The notes beneath the pieces are model-generated. The model saw nothing but the letters and a program-made list of their open reading frames with translations, ran no database searches and was not told the origin of the DNA. DNA of 64,000 nt from assembly GCF_902859875.1 (NCBI RefSeq), contig NZ_CADIKF010000004.1, forward strand, positions 1-64,000. Reading direction: 5' to 3'. Made by a program: the position numbers and the translations under genes. Origin of the DNA: Paraburkholderia solisilvae. GTDB taxonomy: Bacteria; Pseudomonadota; Gammaproteobacteria; Burkholderiales; Burkholderiaceae. This document shows, one piece after another, positions 37,097 to 46,599 of the stretch. Position 1 is the stretch's first letter. The number at the start of each line of letters is the position of its first letter.

Positions 37097-38512
37097 GTGA
37101 ACCATCCCGCGCCGCCCGCTTCCGTGCGCCGCCCGTTCCCCGCCGAACTGCTCAGCGCGCTGAAGGCCACGTTTGGCGAGCGCGTGTCGACCGCCGAAGC
37201 AGTCCGCGCGAATCACGGCCGCGACGAATCGCCGTTCGATCCGCAGTTGCCGGACGCGGTCGTCTTCGCGAGCAACACCGGGGACGTGCAGGCCGCCATC
37301 AAACTATGCGGTCAGCACAATGTTCCGGTCATTCCTTACGGGAATGGATCGTCGCTCGAAGGCCATCTGCTGGCGGTGCAAGGCGGCGTGTCGATCGATC
37401 TTTCCGCAATGAATCGCGTGCTGTCGATCAACGCGGAAGACCTGACCGTTACCGTCGAACCCGGCATCTCGCGCAAGCAGCTCAATGAAGCATTGCGCGA
37501 CACGGGTCTGTTCTTTCCGATCGACCCTGGCGCCGATGCCAGCATCGGCGGCATGACCGCCACACGCGCGTCGGGCACGAACGCGGTGCGCTACGGCACG
37601 ATGCGCGAGAACGTGCTCGGCCTCGCCGCAGTGCTCGCGGACGGCCGCGTGATCCGCACCGGTACGCGCGCCCGCAAGTCGGCGGCCGGCTACGATCTGA
37701 CGCGCCTCTTCGTCGGGTCCGAAGGCACGCTTGGCGTCGTCACCGAAATCACGTTGCGGCTGTATCCGCAACCGGAAGCGGTGTCGGCCGCGGTATGCGC
37801 GTTTCCTTCGATGGAAAGCGCGGTGCGCGCGGTCATCGAGACGATCCAGACCGGCGTACCGGTCGCACGCGCCGAGTTTGTCGATGCGCTCGCGATCCGC
37901 GCGATCAACCGTCATTCGCACCTGACGCTGCGCGAAGCGCCGACGTTGTTTTTCGAGTTTCATGGCACGCAAAGCGGCGTGAAAGAGCAGGCGGAATTCG
38001 TGCAGGAAATCGCCGCGCAAAACGCGGGTGAAGGCTTCGAATGGGCGACGCGCCCCGAAGACCGCAGCCGTCTGTGGAATGCAAGGCACAACGCGTATTT
38101 CGCGATGCTGCAATTGAAACCGGGCTGCCGTGCGGTCACGACTGACGTCTGCGTACCGATTTCCCGGCTCGCCGAATGCGTGGTCGAAACGGAGCAGGAT
38201 CTGAAAACGTCGTCGCTGCCGTGTCCGATCGTCGGACACGTCGGCGATGGCAACTTCCATGTCGCGATGCTGATCGATCCGCAGCGGCCCGAAGAGTTCG
38301 CCGAAGCCGAACGCCTGAACCAGCGCATCGTGCGACGCGCGTTGCGCATGGCGGGCACATGCACCGGCGAACATGGCATAGGCCTGCACAAGATCGATTT
38401 TCTGGCGGAAGAAGCGGGTCCGGTCGCGATCGACACGATGCGTGCGATCAAGCACGCGCTCGATCCACGCAACCTGATGAACCCGGGCAAGATTTTTTCG
38501 TGGGCCGCATAG
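37097..38512 (+). CDS. FAD-linked oxidase (D-lactate/2-hydroxyacid dehydrogenase, GlcD-like)
   Basis: A 471-residue flavoprotein of the vanillyl-alcohol oxidase fold. PYGNGSSLEGHLLA and IGGMTATRASGTNAVRYGTM are in the FAD-binding domain. VGHVGDGNFHVAML and CTGEHGIGLHK in the C-terminal half carry the histidines that bind the substrate and metal in D-lactate dehydrogenases of this group. The GTG start at 37097 has CAGGAG six bases upstream. It probably oxidises D-lactate or a related 2-hydroxyacid and passes electrons to the membrane; it lies 104 nt before glcD but is a distinct paralogue. Confidence 0.9.
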   Translation: MNHPAPPASVRRPFPAELLSALKATFGERVSTAEAVRANHGRDESPFDPQLPDAVVFASNTGDVQAAIKLCGQHNVPVIPYGNGSSLEGHLLAVQGGVSIDLSAMNRVLSINAEDLTVTVEPGISRKQLNEALRDTGLFFPIDPGADASIGGMTATRASGTNAVRYGTMRENVLGLAAVLADGRVIRTGTRARKSAAGYDLTRLFVGSEGTLGVVTEITLRLYPQPEAVSAAVCAFPSMESAVRAVIETIQTGVPVARAEFVDALAIRAINRHSHLTLREAPTLFFEFHGTQSGVKEQAEFVQEIAAQNAGEGFEWATRPEDRSRLWNARHNAYFAMLQLKPGCRAVTTDVCVPISRLAECVVETEQDLKTSSLPCPIVGHVGDGNFHVAMLIDPQRPEEFAEAERLNQRIVRRALRMAGTCTGEHGIGLHKIDFLAEEAGPVAIDTMRAIKHALDPRNLMNPGKIFSWAA

Positions 38513-38616
38513 CATGAATTGAACGGCCGACGAACATCACGCACGCTCACCCCGACGAACGAACGCAGCGTGCCCGGCCCTGCGCCCCCCGCAAAAGAAA
38601 CACGAGGAGACAAACC

Positions 38617-40110
38617 ATGAACGCGCCCGCCGAACTGTCGGCTGAAGTGCTCGCGCAACGGCAGCGCGAGGTCGTGCAAGCGTTGATGGCGGTACTGCCG
38701 ACTCACTGCCTGCTGTATCGCGAAGAGGACACGGTCGCCTACGAGTGCGATGGTCTTGCTGCGTACCGCCGTCTGCCGCTCGCCGTCGTATTGCCCGAGA
38801 CCGAATCGCAGGTGCAGCGCATCGTGCAGATCTGCCATCGGCTCGACGTGCCGATCGTGCCTCGCGGCGCGGGCACGAGCCTGTCCGGCGGCGCGATGCC
38901 GATCCGGCATGGCGTGGTGGTATCGCTCGCGCGGTTTCGCAAGATCATCGAGGTCGATCCGTACGCGCGAACCGCGACCGTGCAACCCGGCGTACGCAAT
39001 CTGTCGATTTCCGAAGCCGCGGCGCCGTACGGACTCTACTATGCCCCCGACCCATCGTCGCAGATCGCATGCACGATCGGCGGCAACGTCGCCGAGAATT
39101 CCGGCGGCGTGCATTGCCTGAAATACGGCCTCACCGTGCACAACGTGATGCGCGTACGCGCGATCACGATGGAAGGCGAAGTAGTCGAGTTCGGCTCGCT
39201 GAGCCCCGATGCGCCCGGTCTCGATCTGCTTGCGGTGCTGGTCGGCAGCGAAGGCATGTTCGCGATTGTCACCGAGGTCACCGTCAAGCTCATTCCGAAG
39301 CCGCAGACTGCGCAGGTCATCATGGCGAGCTTCGATGACGTCGTGAAAGGCGGCGACGCGGTCGCGGGACTGATCGCCGCCGGCATCATTCCGGCCGGCC
39401 TCGAGATGATGGACAAGCCGGCCACGCGCGCGGTCGAGGAATTCGTCGGCGCGGGCTACGACCTCGACGCGGCGGCCATCCTGCTGTGCGAATCCGACGG
39501 CACGCCGGAGGAAGTCAGCGAGGAAATCGTCAGAATGACCGCGGTGCTGCGCGAGCATGGCGCGACGCGCATTCAGATCTCGCGCTCGGAAAGCGAGCGG
39601 CTGCGCTTCTGGTCCGGGCGCAAGAACGCGTTTCCCGCAGCGGGCCGCATTTCGCCCGACTACTACTGCATGGACGGCACCGTGCCGCGCCGCAGCATCG
39701 GCCCGCTGCTCGCGCGCATCGAAGCGATGGAGAAGAAATACAACCTGCGCTGCATCAACGTGTTCCATGCGGGCGACGGCAACATGCATCCGCTGATTCT
39801 CTTCAACGGCAACGACCTCGACGAATGGCATCGTGCCGAAGCGTTCGGCGCCGACATCCTCGAGACATGCGTCGAACTGGGCGGGACGGTGACGGGTGAG
39901 CACGGCGTGGGCATCGAGAAAATCAATTCGATGTGCGTGCAATTTTCACCCGAGGAACGCGACACGTTTCATGCGGTCAAGCGCGCCTTCGACCCGCCCG
40001 GCCTGCTGAACCCCGACAAGGGCATACCGACGCGCGCACGCTGCGCCGAGTACGGCAAAATGCATATTCGCGGCGGTCTGTTGCCGCACCCCGAATTGCC
40101 GCGCTTCTGA
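38617..40110 (+). CDS. glcD: Glycolate oxidase subunit GlcD
   Basis: GlcD is the FAD-binding catalytic subunit of glycolate dehydrogenase, which with GlcE and GlcF oxidises glycolate to glyoxylate at the inner membrane. The 497-residue protein has PRGAGTSLSGGAMP and GGNVAENSGGVHCLKYGLT in the FAD domain, and HAGDGNMHPLILF plus VTGEHGVGIEK in the C-terminal domain. AGGAGA lies before the ATG. It is a paralogue of the gene just upstream. A gap of 387 nt separates it from glcE. Confidence 0.95.
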   Translation: MNAPAELSAEVLAQRQREVVQALMAVLPTHCLLYREEDTVAYECDGLAAYRRLPLAVVLPETESQVQRIVQICHRLDVPIVPRGAGTSLSGGAMPIRHGVVVSLARFRKIIEVDPYARTATVQPGVRNLSISEAAAPYGLYYAPDPSSQIACTIGGNVAENSGGVHCLKYGLTVHNVMRVRAITMEGEVVEFGSLSPDAPGLDLLAVLVGSEGMFAIVTEVTVKLIPKPQTAQVIMASFDDVVKGGDAVAGLIAAGIIPAGLEMMDKPATRAVEEFVGAGYDLDAAAILLCESDGTPEEVSEEIVRMTAVLREHGATRIQISRSESERLRFWSGRKNAFPAAGRISPDYYCMDGTVPRRSIGPLLARIEAMEKKYNLRCINVFHAGDGNMHPLILFNGNDLDEWHRAEAFGADILETCVELGGTVTGEHGVGIEKINSMCVQFSPEERDTFHAVKRAFDPPGLLNPDKGIPTRARCAEYGKMHIRGGLLPHPELPRF

Positions 40111-40441
40111 TCCGTCCGTTCGGGCAAGCCCTTAGCCGACGCTTAAGGTCAGCCGTTTGAGCTGACGTTATGTGCCGCCGCGCATCGTACGGCTCGCGTT
40201 ACGAAACGGCGTGATGCAGCGAGGCCGAAGGCCGAACACCGCCGGTGCACGTCGCGCGCAAGCGCCGCGCCCGCCCTGCACGGTATTTCCCCGCCGTATC
40301 CGTTGCGGTATCCCGCTTGCTGTATCTCCTTTGCTATATCTCTCATTGCGCACGCGAATGTCTCATTGCCTGCGCTCGCCAGAGTCCTGACGCAGCACCG
40401 TACGGACTCGACCGTGGCTGCCCGTACGGGTCCGCTCCGGG
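40111..40441. other. Intergenic region between glcD and glcE
   Basis: No gene is recognised. GTCAGC (40148-40153) and GCTGAC (40161-40166) form a small hairpin 38 nt after glcD, without a T-run. At about 40285-40350 there are four or five degenerate copies of a 13-15 nt motif beginning GTATC and ending in a CTTTGCT-like stretch. Such a long gap within a glc operon is unusual and is followed by a good promoter. Confidence 0.45.
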
Positions 40442-40469
40442 TTGCCAGCCCGCCGCCGCCCGGTACAAT
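40442..40469 (+). promoter_or_regulatory. Sigma-70 promoter of glcE-glcF
   Basis: TTGCCA at 40442-40447 and TACAAT at 40464-40469 are 16 nt apart. Transcription would start about 20 nt before the glcE ATG at 40498, so glcE-glcF can be expressed apart from glcD. Confidence 0.55.
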
Positions 40470-40497
40470 CGAAACCACTACAACGAAACACGACGCC

Positions 40498-41586
40498 ATG
40501 GAAGAGGACGACATCGTCGCCGAATGGTCCGAGCGCATCCGTTCGGCCACCGCCGAAAGATACCCATTGCGGATTCGCGGCGGCGGCACGAAAGACTGGT
40601 ACGGCCAGTCGCTACAGGGGGAAGTCCTCGATACGCGCGCTCACCGCGGCATCATCGCCTACGATCCGGCGGAACTGGTGATTACCGCGCGCTGCGGCAC
40701 CCCGCTTGCTGAAATTGAAGCGACGCTTGCTGAACATGACCAGATGCTCGCGTTCGAGCCGCCGCATTTCGGCCCGCAAGCAACGTTCGGCGGCTGTATC
40801 GCCGCGGGCATCGCGGGACCGCGCCGCCAGTCGGCCGGCGCGCCGCGCGACTTCGTGCTCGGCACGGTCGTATTGAACGGCCATGGCCAGTTGCTGAAAT
40901 TCGGCGGACAGGTCGTGAAGAACGTCGCGGGCTACGACGTGTCGCGTCTGATGGCAGGCTCGCTCGGCACGCTGGCATTGATCCTCGAACTGTCGGTCAA
41001 GGTGCTGCCGCGTCCGAAGGCGGAAATCACGCTGAAATTCGATATGAACGGCACGGACGCGGTCCGCAAGCTCAACGAATGGGGCGGCCGGCCGCTGCCG
41101 GTGTCGGCGAGCGCATGGCGCAACGGCACGCTCGTGCTGCGTCTGGGCGGCGCGGAAGCCGCGGTGAAGTCGGCACGCGCATCGCTCGGCGGCGAAGTGG
41201 TCGACGCGGTCGAGGCGGAACGATTCTGGGCCGGCTTGCGCGAGCAGACCGACCCGTTTTTCGCGGCGATCGCACCGAAGGCCGCGCTGTGGCGGCTTGC
41301 CCTGCCGACCATCACCGAGCCGCTGCAGTTGCCCGGCGCGCAGATGATGGAATGGGGCGGCGCGCAGCGCTGGTGGATCACCGACGCCGATGCGCAAACC
41401 GTGCGCATCAGCGCCAAACAGGCCGGCGGCCACGCAACCATCTTCCGCACCGGCCACGGATACGATCGCAGCGCAGGGGTGTTCACGCCGCTGCCCGCGC
41501 CCTTGATGAAGATCCATCGCGGCCTGAAGGCCGCGTTCGATCCGGCTCGCATCTTCAACCGCGGCCGGCTGTACCCCGACTTCTGA
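40498..41586 (+). CDS. glcE: Glycolate oxidase subunit GlcE
   Basis: GlcE is the second FAD-binding subunit of glycolate dehydrogenase. The 362-residue protein shows LRIRGGGTKDWYG, TFGGCIAAGIAGPRRQSAGA and GGQVVKNVAGYDVSRLMAGSLGT, the FAD-binding stretch of the family, and lacks the histidine-rich catalytic part seen in GlcD, as is normal. The start MEEDDIVAEW (40498) fits the promoter just upstream; longer in-frame starts would run through that promoter. It is followed 7 nt later by glcF. Confidence 0.93.
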   Translation: MEEDDIVAEWSERIRSATAERYPLRIRGGGTKDWYGQSLQGEVLDTRAHRGIIAYDPAELVITARCGTPLAEIEATLAEHDQMLAFEPPHFGPQATFGGCIAAGIAGPRRQSAGAPRDFVLGTVVLNGHGQLLKFGGQVVKNVAGYDVSRLMAGSLGTLALILELSVKVLPRPKAEITLKFDMNGTDAVRKLNEWGGRPLPVSASAWRNGTLVLRLGGAEAAVKSARASLGGEVVDAVEAERFWAGLREQTDPFFAAIAPKAALWRLALPTITEPLQLPGAQMMEWGGAQRWWITDADAQTVRISAKQAGGHATIFRTGHGYDRSAGVFTPLPAPLMKIHRGLKAAFDPARIFNRGRLYPDF

Positions 41587-41593
41587 GCGCGCG

Positions 41594-42820
41594 ATGCAAA
41601 CCAACCTCGCGGACTTCATTCGCAACACGCCGGACGGCGCCGAGGCCGACGCGATCCTGCGCAAATGCGTGCATTGCGGTTTCTGCACGGCGACCTGTCC
41701 GACCTATCAACTGCTCGGCGACGAACTCGACGGACCGCGCGGCCGCATCTATCTGATCAAGCAGATGGTCGAAGGCACGCCGGTCACGCGCAGCACGCAA
41801 ATGCATCTGGATCGCTGCCTCACGTGCCGTAATTGCGAATCGACTTGCCCGTCGGGCGTGCAATACGGCCGCCTCGTCGAAATCGGCCGCAAGCTGACCG
41901 AAGAAAAAGTGGCGCGCCCGTTCGGTCAGCGCGTGCTGCGCCGTGTGCTTGCGAGCTTCGTGCCGAACGAAGCGCTCTTCACGCCGGCCATGCGCCTAGG
42001 CCAGCACGTGCGCCCGCTGCTGCCGAAGAAGCTGCGCGACAAGGTGCCGGCGCGCCAGCGCCAGCTCGAATGGCCGACGACGAAGCACACGCGCAAGATG
42101 CTGATGCTCGCCGGCTGCGTGCAGCCATCGATGATGCCGAACGTGAACACGGCCACCGCGCGCGTGCTCGATGCGCTCGGCATCGAGACGATCGTCGCGC
42201 CCGATGCCGGATGCTGCGGCGCGATCCGTCTGCACCTGGGCTACCACGACGACGCACTCGACGACATCCGCGCGAACATCGATGCGTGGTGGCCGCATGT
42301 CGAGGAAGGCGTCGAAGCGATCGTGATGAATGCGTCGGGCTGCGGCGCCACGGTGAAGGAATACGCGCATCTGCTGCGGGACGACCCGGCCTACGCGGAC
42401 AAAGCGCGCCGCATCGTCGACCTGACGCGCGATATCGCCGAAATCCTGCCCGAGTTCAAAGAACCGCTGACCGCCCTCACCCGCCGGCGCGCGGTGCACA
42501 CGGTCGCATTCCATCCGCCGTGCACGCTGCAGCACGGGCAGCAGATTCGCGGCAAGGTCGAGCATCTGCTCGGCGAACTCGGCATCGACGTACGCCTGCC
42601 CGCCGACAGTCACCTGTGCTGCGGCTCGGCCGGCACCTACTCGTTGACGCAGCCGACGCTGTCGTACGCGTTGCGCAATCAGAAACTCGAGCGGCTGCAT
42701 GCGCAGGAACCGCAGATCATCGTCTCGGCGAACGTGGGTTGCATCGCGCATCTGCAAAGCGGCACGTCGATGCCGGTGGTCCACTGGATCGAGCTCGTCG
42801 AGCACATGCTGGCCGGCTGA
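41594..42820 (+). CDS. glcF: Glycolate oxidase iron-sulfur subunit GlcF
   Basis: GlcF carries electrons from the flavin subunits to the quinone pool. The 408-residue protein has two 4Fe-4S motifs near the N-terminus: CVHCGFCTATCPTYQ at about residues 25-39 and CLTCRNCESTCPSG at about 76-89. Two CCG domains follow (GCVQPSMMPNVN with DAGCCGAIRLH, and FHPPCTLQH with LCCGSAGTYS). It is 7 nt from glcE and thus translationally coupled. Confidence 0.95.
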   Translation: MQTNLADFIRNTPDGAEADAILRKCVHCGFCTATCPTYQLLGDELDGPRGRIYLIKQMVEGTPVTRSTQMHLDRCLTCRNCESTCPSGVQYGRLVEIGRKLTEEKVARPFGQRVLRRVLASFVPNEALFTPAMRLGQHVRPLLPKKLRDKVPARQRQLEWPTTKHTRKMLMLAGCVQPSMMPNVNTATARVLDALGIETIVAPDAGCCGAIRLHLGYHDDALDDIRANIDAWWPHVEEGVEAIVMNASGCGATVKEYAHLLRDDPAYADKARRIVDLTRDIAEILPEFKEPLTALTRRRAVHTVAFHPPCTLQHGQQIRGKVEHLLGELGIDVRLPADSHLCCGSAGTYSLTQPTLSYALRNQKLERLHAQEPQIIVSANVGCIAHLQSGTSMPVVHWIELVEHMLAG

Positions 42821-42938
42821 CCTGATCATGGGCCGGCGCCGGACGCGCACGCGAACCGGCGCGCCGATGGTCTGATCAGCAGTGGCATGCCAACAGCATC
42901 CGTATAATTGGGCGTCGCCGACCCATGCAGACGCCGTC

Positions 42939-43637
42939 ATGCCCGACCTGATCCACAACCTCGAAGCGGTGCGCCAGCGCATCGCGCTCGCCGCGCAAGT
43001 CGCGGGCCGCGACCCGCGCGCCGTCACCCTGCTCGCCGTTTCGAAGACCTTTCCGGCCGAAGACGTCCGCGCCGCGCACGCCGCGGGGCAACACGCGTTC
43101 GGCGAAAACTACTTGCAGGAAGCGCTGACGAAACTCGATGCGCTCGCGGATCTGCGCGGCTCGATCGAATGGCATTTCATCGGGCCGCTGCAGTCGAACA
43201 AGACGCGTCCGGTTGCCGAGCGTTTCGACTGGGTGCATTCGGTCGACCGCCTGAAAATCGCACAGCGGCTCGCCGAGCAACGACCGGCCGGATTGCCGCC
43301 GCTCAATGTGTGCGTGCAGGTCAACGTGAGCGGCGAAGCATCGAAATCCGGCGTGGCGCCGGGCGAAGCAGCGCAGGTTGCGCGTGCGGTCGCCGCCCTG
43401 CCGACACTGCGCTTGCGCGGCCTGATGGCGATTCCGGAACCCATCGGCAGCATCGAAGCACAGCGCGCGCCGCATCGCGTATTGCGCGAACTGTTCGAGC
43501 AGTTGCGCGCCGACGGCCTCGCGCTCGACACGCTATCGATGGGCATGTCCGGCGATCTCGAAGCAGCCGTGCTCGAAGGCGCGACGATGGTGCGCATCGG
43601 CACCGCGATCTTCGGCGCGCGTGAGTATTCCAACTGA
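42939..43637 (+). CDS. yggS: Pyridoxal phosphate homeostasis protein YggS
   Basis: YggS (PLPHP, COG0325) binds PLP without known catalysis and keeps B6 vitamers and amino acid pools balanced. In the 232-residue protein the PLP lysine is in TLLAVSKTFPAEDV (about residue 36). Further family segments are FGENYLQEALTK, WHFIGPLQSNKTRPVAE and LSMGMSGDLEAAVLEGATMVRIGTAIFG. The start MPDLIHNLEA (42939) is preceded by a TATAAT box at 42903-42908 that may be its promoter. It lies 16 nt before proC, the usual partner. Confidence 0.94.
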   Translation: MPDLIHNLEAVRQRIALAAQVAGRDPRAVTLLAVSKTFPAEDVRAAHAAGQHAFGENYLQEALTKLDALADLRGSIEWHFIGPLQSNKTRPVAERFDWVHSVDRLKIAQRLAEQRPAGLPPLNVCVQVNVSGEASKSGVAPGEAAQVARAVAALPTLRLRGLMAIPEPIGSIEAQRAPHRVLRELFEQLRADGLALDTLSMGMSGDLEAAVLEGATMVRIGTAIFGAREYSN

Positions 43638-43653
43638 CCTTTCCAGACCCATC

Positions 43654-44469
43654 ATGAAAATTGCGTTTATCGGTGGCGGCAATATGGCCGCGGCGCTGAT
43701 CGGCGGCCTGATCAAGCGCGGCGTCGCCGCAGCGGACCTCTATGCGATCGACCCGAACGAGGACGCGCGCACGCGCAACCGGCAGCAATTCGGCATCGCG
43801 ACCGGCGCCGCGGCCGACGCGGCGCTCGCCTCGTTCGATGCGATCGTGCTGGCAGTCAAGCCGCAAGTCGCCAAAGACGTCGCCGCCGCGCTCAGCGCCC
43901 ATCTTTCGGCACGCCAGCTGGTGATCAGCATCGTCGCGGGCATCCGCGCAGCCGATTTGTCGCGCTGGCTGAACGGCCACGCGCGCATCGTCCGCACGAT
44001 GCCGAATACGCCCGCGCTGATCGGCATGGGCGTCGCGGGCCTCGTGGCGCTGGCTGGCGTCGACGACGCGGGTCGAGCGCTCGCGTCGCAAGTGCTCGGC
44101 GCGGTCGGCCAGACCGTCTGGTTCGACGACGAAGCGAAGATCGACGCGGTCACCGCGATCTCCGGCAGCGGTCCGGCCTACGTGTTCTACTTTATCGAGG
44201 CGCTGCAGGAGGCCGCTCGCCAGCTCGGCATGGACGACGCGCAAAGCCGTGCGCTCGCGGTTGCGACGTTCACGGGCGCCGCGCAGCTGGCCGCGCAGTC
44301 CGACGAAGCGCCGTCGGTGCTGCGCGAGCGCGTGACGTCCAAAGGCGGCACGACCGCTGCCGCGCTCGCCGCGTTCGACGCGCACCATGTGAAGGACGCG
44401 ATCGTGCGCGGCGCACTCGCCGCGGATGCGCGCGCGAAGGAGATGGGCGAGGAATTCGGCAAGCAGTGA
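43654..44469 (+). CDS. proC: Pyrroline-5-carboxylate reductase
   Basis: ProC reduces pyrroline-5-carboxylate to proline with NAD(P)H, the last step of proline synthesis. The 271-residue protein begins MKIAFIGGGNMAAALIGGL, the Rossmann dinucleotide-binding loop. It has RTMPNTPALIGMG, and near the C-terminus the ISGSGPAYVFYFIEAL and SKGGTTAAALAAFDAHHVKDAI signatures. Start at 43654 puts it 16 nt behind yggS. Confidence 0.97.
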   Translation: MKIAFIGGGNMAAALIGGLIKRGVAAADLYAIDPNEDARTRNRQQFGIATGAAADAALASFDAIVLAVKPQVAKDVAAALSAHLSARQLVISIVAGIRAADLSRWLNGHARIVRTMPNTPALIGMGVAGLVALAGVDDAGRALASQVLGAVGQTVWFDDEAKIDAVTAISGSGPAYVFYFIEALQEAARQLGMDDAQSRALAVATFTGAAQLAAQSDEAPSVLRERVTSKGGTTAAALAAFDAHHVKDAIVRGALAADARAKEMGEEFGKQ

Positions 44470-44591
44470 AGCTGGTCGTGAGACAGGCTGTGAGACAAGC
44501 TTTGAAGCGCACCGCCGGCAGGCGGAGCCGGCATCACATCCGAAGCTGACACAGTCCGCGCCGCAGCGGGCGGTGCGTGCGATCGATCCGA

Positions 44592-45455
44592 TCAGAGATT
44601 CTGCGCCGCGTAGTGCGCGGCGATGCCCGCGAAGAGCATGCCGCCGAGCCAGTTGTTATGGCGAAACGCGGCAAAGCACGCCATCCGCTCGCGGCCGCGG
44701 ATCAATACGTAGTGGTAAACGGCGCAGCCCACCGCCGCCGCGAGGCCAAGCCAGTAAAGCACCCCATAGCCGAGCACGAAGCCGATGCCGGCATAGATGC
44801 CGAGCGTCACGGCATAGCACAGCATGATCGCCAGCACGTCGAAGCGGCCAAACGTCAGCGCGGACGTGCGGATACCGATCTTGATGTCGTCGTCGCGATC
44901 GACCATCGCGTATTCGGTATCGTACGCAACCGACCAGAACACATTCGCGATGAGCATCACCCATGCAAGCGCCGGCACGCGATCCTGAATCGCCGCGAAT
45001 GCCATCGGAATGCCGAAGCCGAATGCGATGCCGAGATACGCCTGCGGAATCGCGAAGAAGCGCTTCGTGAACGGATAGGTGCCGGCCACGAAGAGCGCGA
45101 ACACGGACAGTTCCTTGGTCAGCGTATTGAGCGGCCAGATCAGCAGGAACGCAAGCAGCGCGAGCGCCGCGGCGAGCGCGACCGCTTCCCATGCCTCGAT
45201 CTTGCCGGACGTCAGCGGCCGGTTCTCGGTACGCTTGACATGGCGGTCGAAATCGCGGTCCGCGTAATCGTTGATCGCGCAACCGGCCGAACGCATCAGG
45301 ATCGTACCGAGCGCGAAAATCAGCAGCAAAGACAGCGACGGCCGGCCGGCCGACGCGATCCACAACGCGTTGAGCGTAGGCCATAGCAGCAGCAGGCTGC
45401 CGATCGGCTTGTCGAGGCGGACAAGGCGCAAATAGAGCGGGAGTCGGGCGAACAT
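44592..45455 (-). CDS. ubiA: 4-hydroxybenzoate polyprenyltransferase
   Basis: UbiA attaches the polyprenyl tail to 4-hydroxybenzoate in ubiquinone synthesis and is an inner-membrane enzyme. The 287-residue protein starts [20 protein letters not shown] and has two Asp-rich Mg-diphosphate motifs: [17 protein letters not shown] at about residue 70 and [17 protein letters not shown] at about 175. Eight or nine hydrophobic helices are visible. It is convergent with proC and divergent from nothing obvious; the dps terminator lies about 180 nt upstream. Confidence 0.96.
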   Translation of the reverse strand: MFARLPLYLRLVRLDKPIGSLLLLWPTLNALWIASAGRPSLSLLLIFALGTILMRSAGCAINDYADRDFDRHVKRTENRPLTSGKIEAWEAVALAAALALLAFLLIWPLNTLTKELSVFALFVAGTYPFTKRFFAIPQAYLGIAFGFGIPMAFAAIQDRVPALAWVMLIANVFWSVAYDTEYAMVDRDDDIKIGIRTSALTFGRFDVLAIMLCYAVTLGIYAGIGFVLGYGVLYWLGLAAAVGCAVYHYVLIRGRERMACFAAFRHNNWLGGMLFAGIAAHYAAQNL

Positions 45456-45633
45456 GGGCAAGGCGTCTGGAACGATCCCGTCATTTTAGTGCAGCGTGCG
45501 GACGCGGGACCTGGCGCGCGGCGCGAGTGCGTCGCGGCGGCGGCCATCGGTCTCCGTGCCGCGCCGTGTCATGTTCGTGCCGTGTCGTGCGGTGTATCGT
45601 GCCATATCGTTCGATAAGCACCGCCGAAATACG

Positions 45634-45667
45634 AAAAAGCCCGACAGGACTCACACCTGTCGGGCTT
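45634..45667 (-). terminator. Intrinsic terminator of dps
   Basis: AAGCCCGACAGG (45637-45648) and CCTGTCGGGCTT (45656-45667) form a perfect 12-bp stem with a 7-nt loop; on the minus strand it ends in a run of five T (45638-45634). It lies 31 nt after the dps stop. Confidence 0.93.
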
Positions 45668-45697
45668 CCAGCCTTGTGCAAAGGTTCGAATACTCGC

Positions 45698-46189
45698 TCA
45701 GGCCAGCATCGAGCGCAGCATCCACGCGGTCTTTTCGTGCGTCTGCATGCGTTGCGTGAGCAGGTCGGCGGTCGGCTCGTCGTGAGCGGCTTCCGTGACC
45801 GGGAAGATTTCGCGCGCGGTGCGCACCACCGCTTCCTGGCCCTCGACCAGCTGGCGAATCATGTCTTCGGCCGACGGCACACCGTCCGCTTCGGCAATCG
45901 ATGACAGCTTCGCGAAGTCCTTGTAGCTGCCCGGCGCGAACACGCCCAGCGCACGGATACGCTCGGCGATCGAATCGACGGCCATGGCCAGCTCCGTGTA
46001 CTGCGTTTCGAACATCAGGTGCAGCGTGTTGAACATCGGACCCGTCACGTTCCAGTGGAAATTGTGGGTCTTCAGATACAGCGTGTAGGTATCGGCGAGC
46101 AACCGCGCCAGACCGTCCGCGATCTTCTTGCGATCCTTGTCGCTGATACCGATGTTGACGTGCGTAACGGCTTCATTTTTTTTGGCCAT
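45698..46189 (-). CDS. dps: DNA protection during starvation protein (Dps ferritin)
   Basis: Dps forms a dodecamer that oxidises and stores iron with peroxide and coats DNA. The 163-residue protein has the ferroxidase residues in [21 protein letters not shown] (about 41-61) and in [14 protein letters not shown], the standard arrangement. The N-terminus [10 protein letters not shown] is Lys-rich but short. AAGGAG lies 6 nt before the ATG. It stands at the end of a run with a small membrane protein and the catalase, all minus strand, a peroxide-defence group likely under OxyR. Confidence 0.95.
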   Translation of the reverse strand: MAKKNEAVTHVNIGISDKDRKKIADGLARLLADTYTLYLKTHNFHWNVTGPMFNTLHLMFETQYTELAMAVDSIAERIRALGVFAPGSYKDFAKLSSIAEADGVPSAEDMIRQLVEGQEAVVRTAREIFPVTEAAHDEPTADLLTQRMQTHEKTAWMLRSMLA

Positions 46190-46277
46190 GATGACTCCTT
46201 TCAAGAGTGATTCGTACCGGTCTCTGCCCCGGACTGCGTGTTCGCAATCCTTGAACGCTCGAACGAGCGACAGTTTA

Positions 46278-46299
46278 GCGTAGAACGCCGAACCTACGC
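46278..46299 (-). promoter_or_regulatory. Inverted repeat upstream of dps, possible operator
   Basis: GCGTAG (46278-46283) and CTACGC (46294-46299) form a 6-bp dyad with a 10-nt spacer. On the minus strand a TAAACT box (complement of 46272-46277) directly follows, with no good -35, as is common in activator-dependent promoters. A second small hairpin, CGCTCGAACGAGCG at 46256-46269, lies in the leader. Confidence 0.35.
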
Positions 46300-46365
46300 G
46301 CGTGAGCGGGCGTGCTTTCCGGTCATCAGTGCCTTGCATGCATGGCGCGCTACGGCGCTTTCCGC

Positions 46366-46530
46366 TCAGCCGCCGAAAAGATGCGCGAGCCCGTGCGCGA
46401 CGATCACCGCATAGCCGCTGCTGACCACCGCAAGCCCGAGCATCCTGCGTGCAAACACCACGTTCGACAAACGCTGCGCCCGCTGCGCGTGAGCGCCGCC
46501 ACCGATACTCATCAATACCATCTGGACCAT
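46366..46530 (-). CDS. Small single-helix membrane protein between catalase and dps (54 residues)
   Basis: ATG 46530 preceded by AAGGAGC at a good distance. The 54-residue product begins [20 protein letters not shown], then has [20 protein letters not shown], a likely membrane segment or amphipathic helix, and ends HLFGG. No family is recognised. It begins 70 nt after the catalase stop, on the same strand, with no terminator between them, so it is probably co-transcribed with the catalase gene. Confidence 0.6.
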   Translation of the reverse strand: MVQMVLMSIGGGAHAQRAQRLSNVVFARRMLGLAVVSSGYAVIVAHGLAHLFGG

Positions 46531-46599
46531 GATCGTGCTCCTTGCACTTCGGGACGGCGGCGCATCGCTGCACGACGCCGTCCCACTACGTTGCGGGGA

